Positions 1 to 11,033 of a DNA stretch of 64,000 nt are shown here, piece by piece; the first letter of the stretch is position 1; the number at the start of each line of letters is the position of its first letter. The position numbers and the translations under genes were made by a program. The notes beneath the pieces are model-generated. The model was not told where the DNA came from. It did not search any database and saw only the letters and a program-made list of their open reading frames with translations. Source of the DNA: Adiantum capillus-veneris (lineage: Eukaryota; Streptophyta; Polypodiopsida; Polypodiales; Pteridaceae); contig CM043956.1 of NCBI GenBank assembly GCA_014529385.2, positions 85,241,721-85,305,720 on the forward strand, read 5' to 3'.

Positions 1-1820
1 CTCTATGTAACTTTTCTGACACAAGGCAATACCACCATCACACTGCTTCAACTGTATACCCAAGAAATGATGCAACAGCCCCAAATCTTTCATCTTGAAA
101 GTAGCATTCAAATCAGCCTTAAATTCAGCAATATGTCTCTCATTTGGTCCAATGATCAGCAAATCATCAACATAAAGAACCACAATGAGAAATACATCAT
201 CCTCACGCTTTACATACAATGTGCTTTCTGTTGGACTGTTACGAAAGCCTCGTTTAACCAAATGAGTGTCAGCTTTCTCATACCAAGCACGAGGAGATTG
301 CTTCAACCCATACAAAGCCTTCTTACATTTGCACACTTTGTCCTCTTGTCCTTTTATGACAAAACCGCGAGGCTACGTTACATAAACTTCCTCAAATATG
401 TCACCATTCAAGAAAGCAGTAACAATGTCTGATTGATGTGCATCCGAACCAAAATGAGCTGCCAATGCACATAGAAAACGCACAGTAGTCATACGACAAG
501 TGGGAGAAAAAGTCTCTTCATAATCTATGCCTTTTTGTTGTGCATAACCCTTTGCAACAAGTCGAGCCTTATGGCGATCGATCTCACCATCCGGCTTGCG
601 TTTCAACTTGTAAACCCACTTTGTACCAATGGCCTTTTTGCCAGGAGGCAAATCACATAAAGTCCATGTGTCATTCTCTATAAGTGCATCATATTCTGAT
701 TTCATGGCAGCAATCCAATTTTTTGAATTCTGTGCTTCATCAAAAGACAGAGGCTCCTCAACATCATGTAAACTAGACACAGCCAAAGCATAACAATCTG
801 ATGCATAAGATGCATGGCGAGAGCCTGAACGAGTACGACTAGATAAAGGTGCATCCAATTTACTGTCACGCAAAGTGTGCACCAGCCATTTTGGCATACC
901 TCTAGCCTGCTCATTTTCAGCCCTTTCCTCATCAAGTACATCATGTACATCTGCATCAGTGATAGGCTGTTCTAAAACATTTTCAGAAACCCCCATAGGC
1001 TGTACATTTGCCTCATTGGAACTTACATTCGTATTTCCACCACTGAAAAGAGGCAACAAAGTGTCATAAATGTCATGTGAGCTTACATTACTGTCTCTAG
1101 TACATGACAGCAAGGGCTGAACAGAATCTTCCACAAACACTACATCCCGTGAAACCAGAATACGTTTTGTTTGCGGATGATACAACCTGTAACCTTTGCT
1201 TTCAGCACTATAACCAACAAAAATACATTTGATAGCCTTATCATCCAATTTTCTGCGCTGCACTTGTGGCACCAAAGCATATGCCAAACAGCCAAAAACA
1301 CGCATGTGCTCAATAGAAGGCTTTCTATCATGCCATGCTTCATATGGAGTAATAGACTACAAAGCTTTCGTAGGACACCTGTTAAGTACATAAGTGGCAC
1401 ACATGATGGCCTCAAGCCAAAAAGAATGTGGCAAAGCTTGACTTTTGACCATACATCGTGCCATTTCCGTTAGTGACCTGTTTTTCCTCTCAGCAACACC
1501 ATTTTGCTGAGGTGTATAAGGCACTGTACATTGGTGTTTTATTCCACGACTAGCTAGAAATGCATTAAATTCATGATACATATACTCCCCCCCTCGATCG
1601 GAACGGAGGGTGCCCATAGTACATTTTGAGACATTTTCAGCCATAGCCAAAAATTGTTTGAAGCACATAAAAACTTCGGACTTTGCTTTAAGCGGAAATA
1701 CCCATGCATGCGTGGAGTAATCATCAATGAAAGTCACGAAGTACAGGTAATTGCCCAAGGACGGAGTTTGCATGGGCCCACAAACATCACTATGCACAAG
1801 CTGCAACCTGCATGTGGCCC
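1..1820 (-). pseudogene. Ty1/copia pol fragment: integrase core to reverse transcriptase
   Basis: This is the middle of a copia polyprotein read on the minus strand in one frame. Integrase comes first: the catalytic Asp is in LVHSDVCGPM just below 1806, the second Asp in LRSDRGGEY and the Glu in QQNGVAERKNR. The conserved GCLAYAL...KCIFVGYS block follows, then RT with KWVYKLKRKPDGE and KARLVAKGYAQ. The RT active site YVDD lies at 163-174, and the gene runs off the left edge. Two stops break the frame: TAG at 1357-1359 and TAG at 373-375, the latter where the family has Gln in a TQPxGF motif. Everything upstream of the first catalytic Asp (gag, protease, integrase zinc finger) is missing, and homology stops abruptly at a minisatellite near 1830. 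It is a dead element; family assignment is secure, lineage not determined. Confidence 0.9.
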
Positions 1821-1834
1821 TAACTGAACCATCC

Positions 1835-2290
1835 TTATCATCATTGTATCAATAAAAATGAATAAATCATCATGGTATCAACGAAAAGCATCATGATATC
1901 ACCGAATAATAATTGTATCAACCAAACAACATCATGGAATCACCGAGAATAACCATGGTATCAACGAAAAAACATCATGGTATCACCGAGAATAACCATG
2001 ATATCAACAAAACAACATCATGGTATCACCGGGAATAACCATGGTATCAACGAAACATCATCATGGTATCAACAAAGGTCACCATGGAATTAACGAAATA
2101 TCATCATGGAATCACCAAGAATAACCATGGTATCAACGAAAAATCATCATGGCATCACCGAGAATAACCATGGTATCAATGAAATATCATCATGGTATCA
2201 ACAAAAATCACAATGACCAAAGTACTAACAAAACATCATCATGGTACCATCAAAATCACTATGGTATCAACGAGAATTTATCAATAAAAC
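1835..2290. repeat. minisatellite, ~42-bp unit made of two ~21-bp halves
   Basis: About ten tandem copies alternate a 'catcatggtatcaccgaga' half with an 'ataaccatggtatcaacga' half, with scattered substitutions. The array starts exactly where the copia integrase reading frame ends and stops near 2290. The short open frames across it (for example around 2149-2352) are by-products of the repeat and are not called as genes. Confidence 0.85.
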
Positions 2291-2515
2291 GACGAAACTA
2301 TATCTCTAAAAGAATAATTATACGAGAATCAATGAACGAGTATATCATATAACAAAAGATCATGTACCAAGAGTAGCTCGATAGAATTTGGACGATCATC
2401 AAGTGCTCGACTGAATCGGAACGATATGTAACTGGCTTCTGCAGCAAAGTTACGTCAGTAACAAATATATGATTGATGAAGAAAAAATATAATTGAGAAG
2501 TTTTCAATTATGAGA

Positions 2516-3330
2516 AAAATCGGTGCAGAATTTAGAGAAAATTTCTTCTGCAAAGTTATAGACCACATCGATTACGATGGCTTAAGCAAATAGTTTCTCA
2601 TCGATTCCGATGCCTGCAGCGGCTAGTTCCTTCTACAAAGTTGTAGATCACATTGATTTCGGTCCCTTGCATAGGTAGTTTCTGCAAAATCGTTTTCAAT
2701 TAGCAGAAAAATCAAAAACATAAAACGAAACTTGCTTTTCGGACATGTACGCAGTCCGCGAACCATAACTCAAAATCGGTGCAGAATTTGAAAAAACTTC
2801 CTTCTGCAAAGTTGTAGACCACATCGATTCCAATCCCTCTCGCAAGTAGTTTTGCAAAATAGATTTCAATCAGGAGAAAACTCAAAAACAGAAAGCGAAA
2901 GTTGTTTTTCGTGTATGTACGCAGCTCGCGAACGATAACTCAAAATCGGTGCAGAATTTGAAAAAACTTCCATCTGCAAAGTTGTAGACCACATCGATTC
3001 CAGTCTCTTTCGTGAGTAGTTTCTACAAAAATAAAAAACAAAATACGGAAGTTGCTTTTCAAACACGTATGCAGTCCGCGAACGATAACTCAAAATCGGT
3101 GAAGAATTTGAAAAAACTTCCTTTTGCAAAGTTGTAGACCACATCGATTCCGGTCTGTTTTGTGAGTAGTTTCTGCAAAATCGTTTTCGATTAGCAGAAA
3201 CATCAAAATCAAAAAGCAGAAGTTTCTTTTCAGGCATGTAGGCAATCCGCGAACGATAACTCAAAATCGGTGAAGAATTTGAAAAAACTTCCTGTTGCAA
3301 AGTTGTAGACCACATCGATTCCGATGCCTT
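2516..3330. repeat. tandem repeat, ~150-180-bp unit, in the leader of the copia remnant
   Basis: Units begin with 'aaaatcggtgcagaattt' at about 2516, 2771, 2941, 3090 and 3261, with a partial unit near 2620. Each continues with a block reading 'gcaaagttgtagaccacat'. On the minus strand the units give an open frame of 149 codons (2866-3315) with a ~57-residue repeat. No initiation context, domain or composition suggests a real protein, so it is treated as non-coding. The array lies between a primer-binding site at 3393 and the pol fragment, where gag would be expected. Confidence 0.75.
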
Positions 3331-3392
3331 TCGTAGGTATTTTCTAAAGAATCATTTTTTATCAGGAGAAAAATCGAAAACCAAAACATATT

Positions 3393-3404
3393 GCTCTGAT
3401 ACTA
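3393..3404 (-). promoter_or_regulatory. degenerate primer-binding site (initiator tRNA-Met type)
   Basis: On the minus strand this reads TAGTATCAGAGC, one base from the copia primer-binding consensus TGGTATCAGAGC. Directly to the right, at 3405, the sequence begins TGTTGAG, as expected for the end of a minus-strand 5' LTR. A minus-strand TATA-like run lies near 3473-3483. Only one LTR boundary is visible. Confidence 0.6.
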
Positions 3405-4590
3405 TGTTGAGAGAGAAAGAGAGAGCACATAAAGAGAACCCCAAAGTGTGTAGAATACACACATGAGATGATGTATATATAGAGGGGACCTGGGTGCCAT
3501 ATATAGAGAAGCCATATATTGAGTAGCTTCACATATAAGCTCAACATTTTCTCCATATCAGCATCTTGTGCAATACCATATGTCTTCAAGGTGCAAGTGT
3601 ACTTGATTGCATTTAGAGAAGAAGAAAAAGAAGAAGAGGATTTTAATGTCGTAGGAAACTATCCCAAGAGACCTCAAAGATCTATCCGCGACGAGTTAAA
3701 CTCAAGATCTGTTATTGAAGAGAGATGTCCTCTCTCTGCATCTCTTGAAAACAATCCCTCCCTTCCTGACCTGACACTACTGCAATCAATGCACTCCTTG
3801 AGATAACATTGCATTTCGAGAGATGCCCTCTCTCTGCATCAGCTGAAAACATTCTAGAGCACAGGTGATTGCATCTGGAAGAGAGCAGGAGCGTAGGCTA
3901 TCATAAGATAGCAGTTGTAGGTGAGACATTGAGGGAGACAGCCTAGCCACTTGTCCTAAAATCTCGAGTCGATCTGCTCGATGGCCTCTAATTGCTATTG
4001 CTCATATGTGACTGCGTCTAGAGAGATAACTTTACTTCGTCAAGTGAAAAACGACCAGAGCCCCTTGGCCCTGCCCACGTTGGGCATATCCTGTAGCAGT
4101 CATTGCATTTCAAGAGACATCTCAGACATAAAGCTCTTGTTAGGTGCAACAGAATGATTGTTTGCGCTTTGCTCAAGATGAGTGCTCCGAACTGTGCTCC
4201 AGATTCCTTTTGTTTTTATGGAAGGTAGAGTCTTCCGTTCTTAATGAGAAAATGCTATGATCACAAAGAAAGTGAATGGACAGTGTGTGTGCAAGTGAAA
4301 GAGACTGAGAGAAGAGAGATACGACACCAGAGAAGTTGTAAAACCCTCCTCCCAAGGCCCCACTCTCGTCGGCGAGAGTGGTCTACTTTTTGATTGCACA
4401 AAGTGGTACAATGCGTATGCAATGGACTAATGCAACCTGGGACCTGCCGATGACGATGACGGTGGTGACGATGACAACTTTAGGGCTGAAATTTGTGGTC
4501 TTCTAACTGTTGAAATTTTGCAAATCTTTGGGCTGTTTTGGGTGGCTAAAAATGACTATTTTGCTGCATTTTTATGGCTAAAAATGGGGG
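3405..4590 (-). repeat. decayed LTR-like stretch, no gene
   Basis: This begins with TG beside the primer-binding site and is probably LTR and leader sequence of copia remnants on the minus strand. The far end cannot be fixed because no second LTR is in the window. Short open frames (for example 4173-4355 minus) have no recognisable domain. No RNA gene was seen. Confidence 0.4.
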
Positions 4591-4594
4591 TTCT

Positions 4595-4925
4595 CTACAA
4601 TGCTTCAAGGGGTTGATCTAGTACTGTGTCTAATGCTAAAAACGCTGTTGCAAGTTTTTTATCAACGATTGATCTGGGGTAATCCCTTGAGGGGTGAGAG
4701 AGAAGGGGCTGGGCTAATCCCTTCAGGGCTGAGAGAGAAGGGAGTAGCGATGGTTGATCTGACTCCATAGCACAGAAAATGCAGCTTGAGAGGTGAAAAC
4801 ACTGCTGTTTGTAGAAAACACAGCCACCAAGGGGGAGCGATCTCAGTTTTGAGGGAGTTTTTCATGACGGAAGCAATCAGCAGGGGATCATCGGCTTGGG
4901 AGAAGAACCTCAGCGTCTGATACCA
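4595..4925 (-). other. second copia primer-binding site and leader, with possible gag start
   Basis: The minus strand reads TGGTATCAGACGC at about 4913-4925, preceded by ...CTCACA, a typical LTR end (LTR side begins at 4926). The leader runs downstream on the minus strand. It contains a short open frame, 4595-4768 (57 codons, starts MESDQPSLLP), placed where copia gag usually begins, but it shows no gag motif. This marks a second truncated copia remnant in the same orientation as the first. Confidence 0.45.
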
Positions 4926-5117
4926 TGTGAGAGTAGGCAGCGAAAGCGAAAGCAAAAGAGCTGCCAACAACAGCATATAGCTCACGTTGAGTCCTTTCCA
5001 GGAATACATCCAGGTCTACTTCATTTTGTCCACATCTGCCATATGGTTATACGCTCGTGCTGCATTCGACCACAAACCATCAAATCTCTCATGTAGCTTA
5101 CTCTTGCATTGAATTTG

Positions 5118-5288
5118 TTACTGAGCGTGTTTCTCTTTTAGTTTTGCTACCTGATCTTGCATTTTATTCATAACCTTTTGAAGCATCTGTAGCATTTTTG
5201 TTTGATCTATTTTGTTGTAGTCCACTCCATTCATGGCTGCTTCGACCTCATCCGTAGATTCTTGATCTATTAATATTTTTACTTGCAT
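5118..5288 (-). CDS. small coiled-coil-like ORF
   Basis: A 56-codon open frame starts MQVKILIDQESTDEVEAAMN and ends ...QDQVAKLKEKHAQ. The second half (KMLQMLQKVMNKMQDQVAKLKEK) has heptad-like spacing of Leu, Met and Val and looks like a short coiled coil. The start chosen is the first in-frame ATG. It lies downstream, on the same strand, of the acidic ORF at 5480-5836 and the SET-domain pseudogene, and may be a last exon of that transcription unit or a separate small gene. No family was recognised. Confidence 0.35.
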   Translation of the reverse strand: MQVKILIDQESTDEVEAAMNGVDYNKIDQTKMLQMLQKVMNKMQDQVAKLKEKHAQ

Positions 5289-5479
5289 TGATGTTACATG
5301 TAGATACGATGTTTGTGTTAGTTTGACATATGGTTTGTTTTAAATATAGAGATATGATGAGTGACCAGGGTCATAGAGTGAAGTTGACATTCATCAAAAC
5401 TTTGCTATGTACCATTGGACTATCAGGAGAGGCTTTGATGGAGGCTATGTCAGATTATATGGAGATGGATGAATCCAGT

Positions 5480-5836
5480 TTAGACAGTTCCATCGAGTTT
5501 CTTGGGCAATTCAGTTTGCCCGTACATCCTGGAGATATGCTTTAGAGCTTCTTCTCGAAGATACTTTTCGTTGTTAGGAATATCGCTCGCACTATCATTT
5601 TGATGCCAATCCTCAATAAAATCAGCCATGCCATCGTCATTATCAAAGATATCATCACGTCCATTAAAGTCCTTAGAATATTGTTCCTTTAGTCTTGCAT
5701 ACGTATTAGGATCACTCCTGCGTAGGATCCTCATGCACTCTGTTGACATTTGAGATACGTCATGTGAATGTTGATTTGTGACGTTATCGATGTCATAATC
5801 TGGAATCGCATATTTGAAGGTAAAGAAGATTGTATC
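5480..5836 (-). CDS. acidic ORF of unknown function
   Basis: The open frame contains MSTECMRILRRSDPNTYARL near its centre and an acidic stretch DDIFDNDDGMADFIEDWHQN, then EEALKHISRMYGQTELPK before its stop. The frame stays open upstream of the first ATG, so it may begin as an exon; no clear acceptor was found. Composition looks like real protein rather than chance frame. It sits between the coiled-coil ORF and the SET pseudogene, all on the minus strand. A role as part of a DNA-transposon protein is possible but not supported by a motif I can name. Confidence 0.35.
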   Translation of the reverse strand, partial: DTIFFTFKYAIPDYDIDNVTNQHSHDVSQMSTECMRILRRSDPNTYARLKEQYSKDFNGRDDIFDNDDGMADFIEDWHQNDSASDIPNNEKYLREEALKHISRMYGQTELPKKLDGTV

Positions 5837-6014
5837 AATAGTATGCTTATATATAAAAGGAGAGAGAGATGTGCATGGAATTCAATAACATTTGGAAACA
5901 ACAAAAAATAATATCAAAATAAATTAGCAACAATACGAAATGTAATGCAAATTAAAGTGTAGAATTAGGGTACAAGAGTTCAAAATAACATTAGGAATTG
6001 TATACAATGAGCTC

Positions 6015-7074
6015 TTAACCCTCATCTGTTAAGGGTGCTCGTGGAGGTCTACGCCATCCATAATTGACTAGCAATTCATCACTAGCACGTAATGATTTAA
6101 TAGCATGGACAACTATATATCTTGGTACATCCCTAGTCATGTGTCTTGGTTCATGACTATTCTCACACTCCACAAATGTGCAATTCTCCCTCGACTACTA
6201 TTGATTAAACCTTCTATGTTTCCTTGAGAGTAAGGTCTTCCATCAACATAGAGTCTTTGGCCTTCTACATGTGTAATCCCTCTAGCAGAGAGAGAGGCTG
6301 CATTGAGACATAATCCATAAGTACTCATGCTCTCGATGTAGAGAGTGAGTTGATGCCATGGACCCCATCTATATATAGGTCCACAAAAAGACATAAGGGT
6401 GACCTCTGAATGAGGGGGCATATGCAAATCCTGTGCAATAAAGACGCCTCGTCTCGCTCCACTGATGGTGTACAGAGCAATCATGTAGAGATTGCCCCAA
6501 AAGCCAAAAACTGCTCCATCTAAAGGAAGTGGTCCTCCCTGCCAGCCTCCGTATCGTCTACGATCGTAGCTCTGTACTAGATCCCGTAAATGAGTAGGAA
6601 GTGGATGATCTCCACCCATCTCAGCCTCCAATGGAGGAGGTAGAGGATGTCGAGAAACCTCGAGCTACTGATAAATGACCTGTCCTTGACGTGTGCGAGA
6701 GACATGTGCACCACTGGTAGTAAAGTCATCCTCACCATCAAGTGAAGATACCTACATACATAATCTAGTTATATATTTTACTCTTTGATTTTTAAAACTC
6801 CAATATCAAACAAAGGGAGATCAAAAATATACCATAGGTCGATGTCGCTCCTCAGGTGGTGGTGCTTGCTCAAAAGTACCATAAGTCATCTGATGTGAAA
6901 AGCACTCCCGTCGTGGCTTGCGATACGTGCCACAACAACAAGCACACCAGCATATAATAGTCTCATCATAGTAGAAATCATCGTAAACGGGTTCATGTGC
7001 AGTATCGGAACTCTGTGCACCCCGGCTACCACTAGTAGGAGGTGGTGGTGTACCCTATGATTGATCCGAATCTG
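6015..7074 (-). pseudogene. zinc-motif plus SET-domain protein pseudogene
   Basis: Two exons are read on the minus strand. Exon 1 (about 7074-6832) contains a Cys-rich motif, ICWCACCCGTYRKPRRECFS followed by H. An intron from GTATATTT (about 6831) to ...ATGTAG (6752) leads to exon 2 (6751-6015). Exon 2 has SET-domain landmarks in order: GVFIAQDL...MSFCGPI, then YSQGNIEGLINSSRG, then NCTFVEC, and a C-terminal DELLVNYG, which match the usual SET blocks (substrate/cofactor pocket, NHS-like motif, GDEL..DYG). It would methylate lysine if active. It is broken: an in-frame TAG in exon 1, TAG in exon 2 near 6665, and a one-base shift just before NCTFVEC (about 6185). Its 5' end faces the plus-strand gene at 7218 across a ~140-bp gap. 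Confidence 0.6.
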
Positions 7075-7217
7075 AATTTCAATTACCATAAAAACATGAG
7101 ACATTTATCAAATGACCAAATAAAAATTCCACAAAAGTAACAAAACGTTGAAGTCTAATAGTTATATGGTATATTCTGACGCTTATTGTACTTTAAAAAA
7201 TAAACAGGCGCTATTGT

Positions 7218-8003
7218 ATGGTGCCGTCAAACAAGAGAAAGGCAACCATTTGCATGGAGACATGGAAATTGTTCCGCAAGGAGATGCGCCTACGCATTAA
7301 TTTTCCCCAACAAAAGGTGTGTGCCTTTGGTCATATATATTAGAACTAATATGAACTTTCCTAAATTGATTCTAACTTTCTCTAATCTATGTTATTTTGT
7401 TTATTCAAATTTGCTTAGGAGGCAGCAAGAAAGAGAGTAGCTTTACGTCACACATCTAGACTAGGGCGGATGGGACGGGATGGATTTGTGGCCACATTTG
7501 TGAGTATAGACCATTCACATTTTAACTTTTGAAGGTAGTATTATTGAATGCAAAAATTAATAAGTCTTCGATTGTGTCTTAATGTAGACGAAAGACTATG
7601 GTCGTGCACCGACGGCACAGGAGATAGAGTACGTCACATACTGCGGCTATCGTGCTTTGTGTCAGACACTTACTGACACTCCAGATCCACTTGTACGTAT
7701 CTTTGTTTTGCTTTGTAGTTTTTTTCATGGTAACTGTAATATATTCTTTTTTCATTTCACTAACTAATACAAGAGCAGCATGGGGAGGCTGATATGACAA
7801 AGGTGGTTTGACAGGAGGCCGAGGGGCGACGTCGAGAGGCTGAGAGGAACAGCGGCCCAATCACTGGCCATGATGGTGACGATCACGGAGATTGGGACAG
7901 CCGTAGTCCCACGGTTTGGACCAGTGGTGGTGGCACTAGCGATCATGAGACCGATGATAGTGAATCTTCCAGTAGTGATGGATCACATAGTGTTCCTACG
8001 TAG
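7218..8003 (+). pseudogene. four-exon gene, weak resemblance to plant transposase_24 domain
   Basis: Exons are 7218-7316, 7419-7499, 7588-7692 and about 7776-8003. Introns begin GTGTGT, GTGAGT and GTACGT and end in AG; the first two junctions are phase 0. The protein starts MVPSNKRKATICMETWKLFR. It has a basic block EAARKRVALRHTSRLGRMGR, then GFVATFTKDYGRAPTAQEIE, and an acidic Ser-rich tail ending GSHSVPT. The order basic / G-x-x-G-F / GR-x-P-T-x-x-E recalls the plant En/Spm-associated transposase_24 family, but only loosely. One in-frame TGA (about 7809-7811) interrupts exon 4; the frame continues cleanly to TAG at 8001-8003. It is divergent from the SET pseudogene, and the pair may have shared a promoter. 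Confidence 0.5.
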
Positions 8004-8589
8004 AGATTTCTTTTGTATATTTGGGATCGTTATATATGTATTTTTCAGTGTGCATTGGTACATCGTATGTGATGATGAGATTTGTTTTGTATATGTGAGG
8101 ATTGATCACCACACATTTTGCACACATGTACATAAACTTATTGATGATATATACTGACATGTGTTTGTTGCATCACTGAATTTGTCTATTGTCAAACAAT
8201 TAATTATTTGTCGATAAGATAACTAACCCAAGTAACCATCTCAATGTTATTTATTTGTCTTTAAATATATTTTTTAAAAAGATGGATTGAAATCATGGTC
8301 ATTGTGCTACCAAATGATGATGTGGCATGTGAAACCTAGTCCTAAGTTTTTTGTTAGTAGCTACTCTACTTCTCAAAATTAAGGCATTTTGATCTTATAG
8401 CACTCTTGTGCAAGTCTTTAAGCATATAAAAGAAATATCGCTAGGGACTCTAGTCTTTATGTTCAGTTTTTGTTGTCCTGGTTTGGGTCACCGCCTGTGG
8501 ATTTTCAACCGGTCAGTTTACACATTGTTGAAAAAGGCTTCCAATGTTTTTTTTAAGATGAAGATTTGAACTATGACGTTTCAAAGTAC

Positions 8590-8705
8590 CAAGCATCATA
8601 CGCTCCAAGTTTCAAGTTATGTACCATGTACCATGCACCAACTACAAGCATCATACGCTCCAAGTTTCAAGTTACGTACCATGTACCATGTACCATGCAC
8701 CAACA
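8590..8705. repeat. 55-bp tandem duplication
   Basis: Two copies of a ~55-bp unit beginning 'caagcatcatacgctccaag' lie head to tail, the second with one extra 'taccatg' step. Open frames across it are incidental. Confidence 0.85.
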
Positions 8706-10080
8706 ACAACTATCAAGTTTCATTATGGAACCGGATACCAAACTCTAAATCAACTGCCAAATCTAACACTAACAAGCTTTCTTGGTTTCTATGTCAGGCT
8801 CTAGTATTAACAAGCTTTTGATTTTCATTTTTTTTGTAAAGGTAGCAGATTTTACGCTAAGTGTGCTAGGTTAATGATGGTGGAGCACGGTGAGCTGTCT
8901 CTGGAGCAAGTAATGTTGGTGAGGGATGAGGAGACTTGTGATGCCGTGAGTCTCATATCTCTTTTTGCTGCTGCTAATCATAAATGACCTAGCAGGCTAG
9001 GGGATTGGCAAACTATGTTAGGAGTTTTTTGGAGCAAGGGATTGTGCATATGTATATACACATGCATGGTGCATTGAATAGAGGATTGTCCATTTTCCAG
9101 AGCGAGGTGGTTATGTGTGGCCCACATGTGTACAAGTAGGACAACATGTACATAGTGCATCGATTTTCACTATCACCAGTACGAGTGTGTTTTTTCTATA
9201 ATAATGAGGAGTTGGTAGCGCGTAAAACTTCTCGAGAAAGCTATCCACGGGCGGACGACATGAGGTAAGCAGGTGCGTCAGATGGCATCTAGTGGCATCA
9301 AGAGGTCGAGTGGGGTCAATATTTGCACGTGGATGAGTACGGACACGACGTGGGTGTTTTATTGTAATAATTATGCAGAAAGGTCATCATGAGAATTGTA
9401 GTTGGGGGCCACTTCACGTGGTTGCAGGATGCATTATTGGAAAGAATTGAGTGCCAGGTGTGCGAATGGATGCAGCAGGGTGATAACTATGCACTACGAG
9501 GCCATTTTTTGGCATGTTTGGGGTCCGTTTGAGGCCAACTAAAAGGCCAAAGGTGCCCAAGTAATAAAGCTAAGTGTGGGAACTGAAAAACCTAAGAGAA
9601 TACTAGAGAAAACGTGGATAGAAGAGGAGGAACAACCACAACTGTGTTTTTGCTATTTTTGGAGCCTATTTTGGCCATAAATTGTTCATCCGAGGTCGGA
9701 TTTGAGCACTTTGACAGTGTAGACTGAGGTTTTGGGCCGTTTTGGACGCGTTGGCACAGTCTATTTTTCCCAATTCCTCACTTTTTTTTTTGCTATTTTG
9801 GTTGTGTAAGTTTCTCTTATGAGCGAAGCTTCTGCTCCAAATTGTGATTGTATCTGGCATATTTTACCCATATTGTGTGAGCTATTTGCCCCATTGGTGT
9901 TGACCCAAGCTCAATTGTATCTAAACAAAATAAATTCTCCTCTTTTGAGCTGAGGTTTTTGGGTGTGTGTTTGTGTGTCTCTGTGTGGAGTGGGCAAATG
10001 GATAGTCTCTCTCCCGTTACTCCATCAATGTGTTCCCTGTCTCGGCCAGGTGGGTTGTGTAATCCGAGTGGTGCCCCATA

Positions 10081-10108
10081 GTGTGTGTGTGTGTGTGTGT
10101 GTGTGTGT
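10081..10108. repeat. (GT)n microsatellite
   Basis: An uninterrupted GT run of about 14 repeats lies in a generally GT-rich stretch from 9960 to 10160. Confidence 0.9.
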
Positions 10109-10344
10109 ATCATCCCAAGAGTGTGTGTCGGATCATTATAGAGGCGTTGTGTGTGTTTCCTTCCCGCTCAAAGCGTCAATTGCAGTCTTACGAGGGTCAA
10201 CTTGATGAGTATATTTCTTGATCATGATAGATTCTAAAATGCAAGGTTATATTTTTAAAAGACCCTCTAGCTAACATTTTTAAGCATATCAAGAGGGTTT
10301 TCTTTAATAAACCGTCTAATGTAAGTAGCATTTATTTTAAATTT

Positions 10345-10393
10345 GTTAAAAAAGGACACTTAAAGTGTCCTGTTTTGGTACCGAACTAGTGCT
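10345..10393. repeat. diverged piggyBac-like right end with hairpin
   Basis: The sequence has a palindrome GGACACTTAAAGTGTCC followed by a tail ending ACTAGTGCTAA. It parallels the right end of the TTAA-flanked element at 27123-27176 (GGACA...TGTCC hairpins, then ...CTAGTGTTAA). It abuts the truncated LTR at 10394. No matching left end was found. Confidence 0.4.
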
Positions 10394-10985
10394 AAGCCAA
10401 GCCAAAGCTCTGGATTTCACTTAGCCATCTTAAGACTTGATGACCATAATCTCTAACCTCCTTAATTGAAGCCGCTTGACCATCAATAGCCTTCATAATC
10501 CAAAGCTCTCGAAGTTAAGCTCTCTAAACGGAAGCCTAATCTCGGATGTCATTAGCCCGAATAATCACAAGCTCTCCAAGCCTAAGCAATCTATAACCCG
10601 GATTATCACAAGCTCTAAACACAATCCGAAGCCCCTTTAGCCGGAATTAAGCCATAAATCTTCAGCCAAATCAGACCACCTAAGGCCATTGGAAGTCGAA
10701 GTTCTTATGCCATAGCGGGAAGAAGCAGAAGGTAGGACAAGGCAGTTCATTAATGGTTGTCTTGTTTAGCACCTGGATTAAGACAGGTTAAACCTTGTAA
10801 GGAGCATAAACGCCTCCATTAACATTTGATTAAGGAGGGATACTGTTGATTATTTGGTTTAAGTTAAACTGTCAGTTGTAAACTCTGTTCCCATTAATTG
10901 TGTCTGTTGCAACTCTTTTTCTCATACCTCTCACAACCAAGGGCCCTGTACCTTCCCGTATCACCTTTCGAATACAAATCCCCCG
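10394..10985 (+). repeat. truncated 5' LTR of element X1
   Basis: This is a direct copy of 18254-18868, starting 'aagccaagccaaagctct' and ending at 'cgaatacaaat', immediately before a primer-binding site. The right copy continues much further to the left (to about 17190), so this copy has lost its upstream part, at the junction with the piggyBac-like end. Confidence 0.7.
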
Positions 10986-10991
10986 TTATTC

Positions 10992-11012
10992 TTGGTGAAC
11001 GCGACGCGAAAC
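10992..11012 (+). promoter_or_regulatory. primer-binding site of element X1
   Basis: It begins TTGGTGAACGCGACGCG, the same unusual site as in element A (35991-36011, minus) and X2 (41582-41601), with one to three differences. It lies directly 3' of the LTR end and 22 bases before the gag start codon. Confidence 0.65.
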
Positions 11013-11033
11013 GATCCGGGGTGGGAGGTAAAG

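Larger units (their letters stand above)
8004..10343. other. no gene recognised
   Basis: The stretch is AT-rich with a short tandem duplication (8590-8705) and a GT microsatellite (10081-10108). A conserved-looking peptide, LMMVEHGELSLEQVMLVRDE, is open on the plus strand near 8872-8935. It could be an isolated exon fragment but matches nothing I know. Confidence 0.5.

Noticed and set aside
1835-2290. CRISPR-like regular repeat array
   Set aside because: The units are directly adjacent without unique spacers and lie in eukaryotic DNA; it is a minisatellite.
2866-3315. 149-codon open frame with a 57-residue repeat
   Set aside because: It exists only because the tandem DNA unit happens to be open in one frame; adjacent units have stops and there is no start context or domain.
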